Origin: Candidatus Poribacteria bacterium
GTDB taxonomy: Bacteria; Poribacteria; WGA-4E; WGA-3G
Assembly (NCBI GenBank): GCA_022827625.1
Contig: JAJEIE010000008.1
Location: 1 to 64,000 of the forward strand
Direction: 5' to 3'
Length of the DNA: 64,000 nt
Shown piece by piece: positions 60,582-64,000 of this stretch. The position numbers were made by a program, and so were the translations under genes. A model generated the notes under the pieces. The model worked only from the letters and a program-made list of their open reading frames with translations. It made no database searches and was not told the origin of the DNA. The number at the start of each line of letters is the position of its first letter. Within the stretch, counting starts at the first letter, position 1.

Positions 60582-60660
60582 TGGGGTAAATTGTACGTAA
60601 AATAATGGAGAGATCGAACCTGTGAATCTCGGTTGAAACATTTTCAAAGGATATAACGCG

Positions 60661-63252
60661 ATGCTGGAACTAAAGGAATATCAACGCGGTGCCCTTGAGG
60701 TCTTCAGTCGTTGGTTGGAGGCACTTGAAGACGCACAGCGTGATTCAGAAACTACAATTGAGATGCTGCAGCAGAGACAAATTGATACCTCGCTTATCAA
60801 TGAGCTGCGTGATTATCCGAAAGATGCGTGGAGAAGATTGAGAGAAAACGGAGGCGTTGCACCAACCGCTGGCGAATACGTTGACCGCACCGACGACGCA
60901 AACCGCCCAATTCCCCATATCTGTTTCAAAGTGCCGACGGGCGGCGGGAAAACTTTACTCGCTGCCGCTGCCTTAGAACGCCTCCCTTGGCAACGCGGAT
61001 TAGTCCTATGGATTGTGCCAAGCAAAGCGATCTACGCCCAAACGAAGGCAGCCTTGTGGGACAAGCAACACCCCTACCGTAAGATGCTGAATCGCGCAAG
61101 TGCAGGCCGCCTCAAAATGCTGGAAAAAGAGGACACCTTCAACAGAAACGATATTACCAACTACCTATGCGTCATGCTCCTCATGCTTCCAGCAACGAAC
61201 CGGCAAAGGGGCAGAGAATTTTTGCGTATGTTTCGGGATTCAGGACGCTACCCCAGTTTTTTCCCCGACAGTGACGATGTCTTCGGCGATACGCGTATGA
61301 GAAACGAATACCCCGATCTGGAGTGTCATCCTGAAAGTGAGGGTGGCCACATCAAGCGCAGTCTGTTTAACGTGTTCAAAATACTCCGTCCAGTCGTCGT
61401 TTTGGACGAAGCACATAAAGCTTACGGCGCGAGAAGTCGAGAAACAAACGAAGAATTCGCCAAATCCATCAACCGCCTTGACCCACGTATGGTGATTGAA
61501 CTCTCTGCCACCCCCAACCGTGGTATTAGCAACCTCCTCGTCGATATTGAGGGACCCGACCTGAAAAAAGAGGAGATGATTAAGTTACCTGTGCAAGTAA
61601 CATCATTCCCAAATGCCGAGTGGCAGCTAACACTTGGACAGGCAGCTGATGAACTTGAGCGGCTTGATGCCGAAGCAAGATCGCTTGAGAACAACACAGG
61701 ACGCTATATCCGTCCGATTGCCATTGTCCGCGTTGAACGAACCGGTAGGGATCAACGCGATAGCGAACGAATCCACGCCGAGGATGTTCGAGAGTATCTT
61801 ACACGAAATTTGCGTGTGCCTTCTGAGGCAGTTCGCGTCAAATCCGCTGAAAACGATGAACTCGGGCGAGAAAATCTACTCTCGGAGTTTTCGCAAGTCC
61901 GCTGGATTATCACAAAATCCGCACTTATGGAGGGATGGGATTGCCCATTTGCCTATCTACTCGTAATGCTTGACAATACGCGAGCACAGAGGGCAATTAC
62001 GCAGCTTGTAGGACGGGTGATGCGGCAACCCCACGCACAACTTACCGGTAGAGAACTGCTGGATCAGTGTTACGTTTATTGTAATAATACCGATGTCGGC
62101 ACCGTTGTCGCACAAGTTAAAAATGGCTTAGAATCGGAGGGATTGACGGGATTGGGTGATGAAGTAATGGGCGCAGCGGATGCACAACGGAGCGGCGAAG
62201 TGGCAGATATCCAAACGCAGTCTGTACAACGTCGCGCGCAGTTTCAGAATCAACGTATCTATCTGCCGATGGTCCTCCATAAAGATGGTGAAAATTGGAT
62301 AAGACTCAATTATCAGGCACACATCCTGCCACACGTAGACTGGTCGGCAATTGAGTCACCCGATCCGAGTGCTTCCGCACCCCAAAGCACCCAACGGCAA
62401 TCTGCAACAATTGATATCGGTGAAACCTTACTCGTTTTCCATGCTGAACAAGAGCCGTTCATTGAGAAAAAGATTAGCATTTCCGATTTTGCACGCCGTC
62501 TATCTGACATTATGCCCAATCTCTGGCAGGCAGCTCGAATTGCCGAGCAGATGCACGCATGTCTTAGAGCGGATGGTGAAACCGAAGCCGACATCTACGA
62601 TAGGCGTTCTTATCTTGCGCATGTCCTACGGGAACATGTAAAAAGTGAAGTCGAAAAGCAATCTGAACAGGTCTTTCGGACAAAATTGAATAGTGGCGAA
62701 ATTCGCTTTGACTTAGAAGCAGAGGAACCCAATTACCAGATGGTAGATAGTTATGAGATACAAGTCAACCCCAATAACGATAGACCACTACTCAGAAGAG
62801 ATTGCCAGCCCGTGCAACTCACGCTATTTGAACCGCTATTTGAACATCAATTTGATAGCGACTTGGAAAAGCAGTTTGCCTATTATCTTGATGAGGAACT
62901 TGCGTTACAATGGTGGCATCGGGTCGCTGCGCGTCAACGCGGGGCGTATTACGTACAGGGCTGGAAACGCGGACGCATCTATCCTGATTTCGTTGCGATG
63001 GCAAATGAAATTGGCGGCGTAACATACGTCATGATTTTTGATACAAAAGGGGAACACTTGGCAGGCAACCTTGACACCGAGTACAAGCGAAAAGTGTTGG
63101 AAACCCTTGAGGGAGCATTTAACACTACAGGTAGGATGGTGGTATCTGACGGACCGCGGCGACAAGGTATCTTTCAATTGGTATTCAGCGAGCAGCAGTT
63201 TCTGGAAATATCTGCCCGGCTGGATATTGAGACATATGCTACGAGAAGGTAG
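60661..63252 (+). CDS. res: Type III restriction endonuclease subunit (Res)
   Basis: 863 residues; an SF2 helicase-like ATPase with nuclease. Walker A is VPTGGGKT (91-98), Walker B VVVLDEAHKA (about 246-255), motif III ELSATPNRG and motif VI QLVGRVMRQPH. The C-terminal PD-(D/E)XK nuclease has IYPDFVAM (about 774) and FDTKGEH (about 792). It cuts 25-27 bp from two inverted sites when complexed with Mod. The 388-nt gap and separate promoter are unusual. AAAGGA lies 9 nt before the ATG. Confidence 0.92.
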   Translation: MLELKEYQRGALEVFSRWLEALEDAQRDSETTIEMLQQRQIDTSLINELRDYPKDAWRRLRENGGVAPTAGEYVDRTDDANRPIPHICFKVPTGGGKTLLAAAALERLPWQRGLVLWIVPSKAIYAQTKAALWDKQHPYRKMLNRASAGRLKMLEKEDTFNRNDITNYLCVMLLMLPATNRQRGREFLRMFRDSGRYPSFFPDSDDVFGDTRMRNEYPDLECHPESEGGHIKRSLFNVFKILRPVVVLDEAHKAYGARSRETNEEFAKSINRLDPRMVIELSATPNRGISNLLVDIEGPDLKKEEMIKLPVQVTSFPNAEWQLTLGQAADELERLDAEARSLENNTGRYIRPIAIVRVERTGRDQRDSERIHAEDVREYLTRNLRVPSEAVRVKSAENDELGRENLLSEFSQVRWIITKSALMEGWDCPFAYLLVMLDNTRAQRAITQLVGRVMRQPHAQLTGRELLDQCYVYCNNTDVGTVVAQVKNGLESEGLTGLGDEVMGAADAQRSGEVADIQTQSVQRRAQFQNQRIYLPMVLHKDGENWIRLNYQAHILPHVDWSAIESPDPSASAPQSTQRQSATIDIGETLLVFHAEQEPFIEKKISISDFARRLSDIMPNLWQAARIAEQMHACLRADGETEADIYDRRSYLAHVLREHVKSEVEKQSEQVFRTKLNSGEIRFDLEAEEPNYQMVDSYEIQVNPNNDRPLLRRDCQPVQLTLFEPLFEHQFDSDLEKQFAYYLDEELALQWWHRVAARQRGAYYVQGWKRGRIYPDFVAMANEIGGVTYVMIFDTKGEHLAGNLDTEYKRKVLETLEGAFNTTGRMVVSDGPRRQGIFQLVFSEQQFLEISARLDIETYATRR

Positions 63253-63642
63253 CGACGGCGTTATATAAAAACACCTTTTTAGTTATTTTAAAAACTAACT
63301 TATAGTTAACAACTTTCCTCTTCAATAATGCCTACTGGATTAGAGTCTTAATCATCTGTTAAACAATCATACCCTACTCTGAAATTCGCATAGTTTTTCA
63401 GAGTAGCGTTTCGTTGAGAAACGTCCAAAACGCACGGTTCACCTGGTATCTCTCGTATTTTTCTCATACCCATTTTTCCTATTTTACTCTGAATACTCTG
63501 AAATTCGCGCAGTTTTTCACAGGTTTGCAAACCGCACCCGCGAATACATTTCATCTACCACTCCAAATCAGAGCAGCACGAAGTTTCTTGAAATTACATA
63601 GCAATAATGGTATACTGTCAGCAAGACAACCGGGGAAGAGAC
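63253..63642. other. Intergenic region with repeated hairpin
   Basis: 390 bases without a gene. TACTCTGAAATTCGC occurs at 63375 and 63496; the first copy folds with TTTCAGAGTA (63396-63405) into a 10-bp stem, followed by a CGTTTC-GTTGA-GAAACG hairpin (63407-63423). It ends with the promoter below. Confidence 0.6.
63588..63616 (+). promoter_or_regulatory. Promoter for the AlbA_2 gene
   Basis: TTGAAA, 17-nt spacer, TATACT, 26 nt before the ATG with GGGGAAGAG in between. Confidence 0.7.
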
Positions 63643-64000
63643 ATGTATGACAGTTTAACCGAACTCATTGAAAAAATATCTCTGGGCGAAGACGCAACCA
63701 TAGAGTTCAAAAGAGAAATGCCGCGTAGAAGCAACCTTGCTGACGAGATCGCCGCTTTTGCAAATGCCAGGGGCGGTGTAATACTTATCGGCGTTGACGA
63801 CAATCGTGAAATCGTTGGTTTAAACCGGCAGGCATTGGATAGCGCGGAAAAAACAGTCGTTGAAATATGTCAGGACAGCATTGATCCGATCCTTCTCATT
63901 TTTACAGAAAAGCTACGGATTGACGATAAAAACCTGTTAAAAATAGAGGTGCCGAGAAGCCTATTTGTTCACAAAACATCTAACGGGTACTTCATTCGCC
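63643..64000 (+). CDS. AlbA_2 (Schlafen-type) domain protein, 3' end cut by window
   Basis: The 119 visible residues start MYDSLTELIEKISLGEDATI and show the AlbA_2 hallmark EFKREMPRRSNLADEIAAFA, GGVILIGVDDNREIVGLN and IEVPRSLFVHKTSNGYFIR. These Schlafen-type AlbA domains occur in putative transcription factors, ATP-binding proteins and phage-defence proteins, often near restriction systems. The frame runs off the window, so the C-terminal partner domain (helicase, HTH or other) is not seen. Confidence 0.85.
   Translation, partial: MYDSLTELIEKISLGEDATIEFKREMPRRSNLADEIAAFANARGGVILIGVDDNREIVGLNRQALDSAEKTVVEICQDSIDPILLIFTEKLRIDDKNLLKIEVPRSLFVHKTSNGYFIR

Larger units (their letters stand above)
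60273..60660. other. Gap between mod and res with promoter and palindromic operator
   Basis: 388 bases. AAAAATCGATTTTT palindrome (60322-60335), consensus promoter (60338-60366), a 15-codon frame without ribosome site (60385-60432) and a perfect 12-bp palindrome (60556-60581). Mod and Res usually form one operon, so a regulated gap of this size is unusual. Confidence 0.7.

Overview
The window reads as a chromosomal contig from an uncultured Gram-negative-type bacterium, most probably Candidatus Poribacteria or a close relative. This is inference from gene content only, since there is no rRNA here. The signs are type IX secretion-style sorting domains of the NYPNPFNP type, many phytanoyl-CoA dioxygenase (PhyH) paralogues, secreted LamG proteins, TPR and FG-GAP surface proteins, microcompartment vertex proteins and many short palindromic repeats between genes. 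GTG and TTG starts are common, and most genes have a clear GGAG-type ribosome binding site.

Bases 1-11700 hold the end of a secreted beta-propeller protein, two small proteins, a riboflavin cluster (ribD, ribE, ribBA, ribH), an isolated hisH, a histidine kinase and an NtrC-type regulator, then two EutN/CcmL vertex proteins and a lipoprotein. Bases 11760-30900 hold a giant gingipain/PorU-like C25 protease, a sigma factor fused through a membrane helix to leucine-rich repeats and a large outer domain (with a secreted partner), an AAA-ATPase/PD-(D/E)XK protein, an acetyltransferase, ndk, two LamG proteins and a TPR/CRTAC1 pair.

Bases 31100-39500 are mostly minus strand: an RRM protein, then a likely operon TPR lipoprotein - UbiD decarboxylase - thioredoxin-reductase-like protein - polA, and a secreted jelly-roll protein. 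Bases 39700-48700 hold a BMP-type solute-binding protein with its ABC ATPase but no permease, an amidohydrolase, a lipoprotein serpin, a DUF1326 protein, a sulfatase-fold enzyme with Thr at the nucleophile position, a glyoxalase-fold protein and a DMT transporter.

Bases 48700-57600 hold four tandem PhyH dioxygenases, a Rieske fusion protein, a PhyH/HD-oxygenase pair of the PhnY-PhnZ/TmpA-TmpB kind (phosphonate oxidation), an alpha/beta hydrolase and another secreted protein. The last 6 kb is a defence region: a DUF4926/antitoxin-like protein, a type III restriction-modification pair (mod, res) and the start of an AlbA_2-domain gene.

Two patterns cut across the window. Four secreted proteins share a C-terminal tail (AV-x4-K-[LI]-x2-TWG-x-[IL]-K) that looks like an undescribed sorting or assembly tag. 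Several families of short palindromic repeats sit at gene edges; some show compensatory changes, and some supply the sequence at a start or stop codon.
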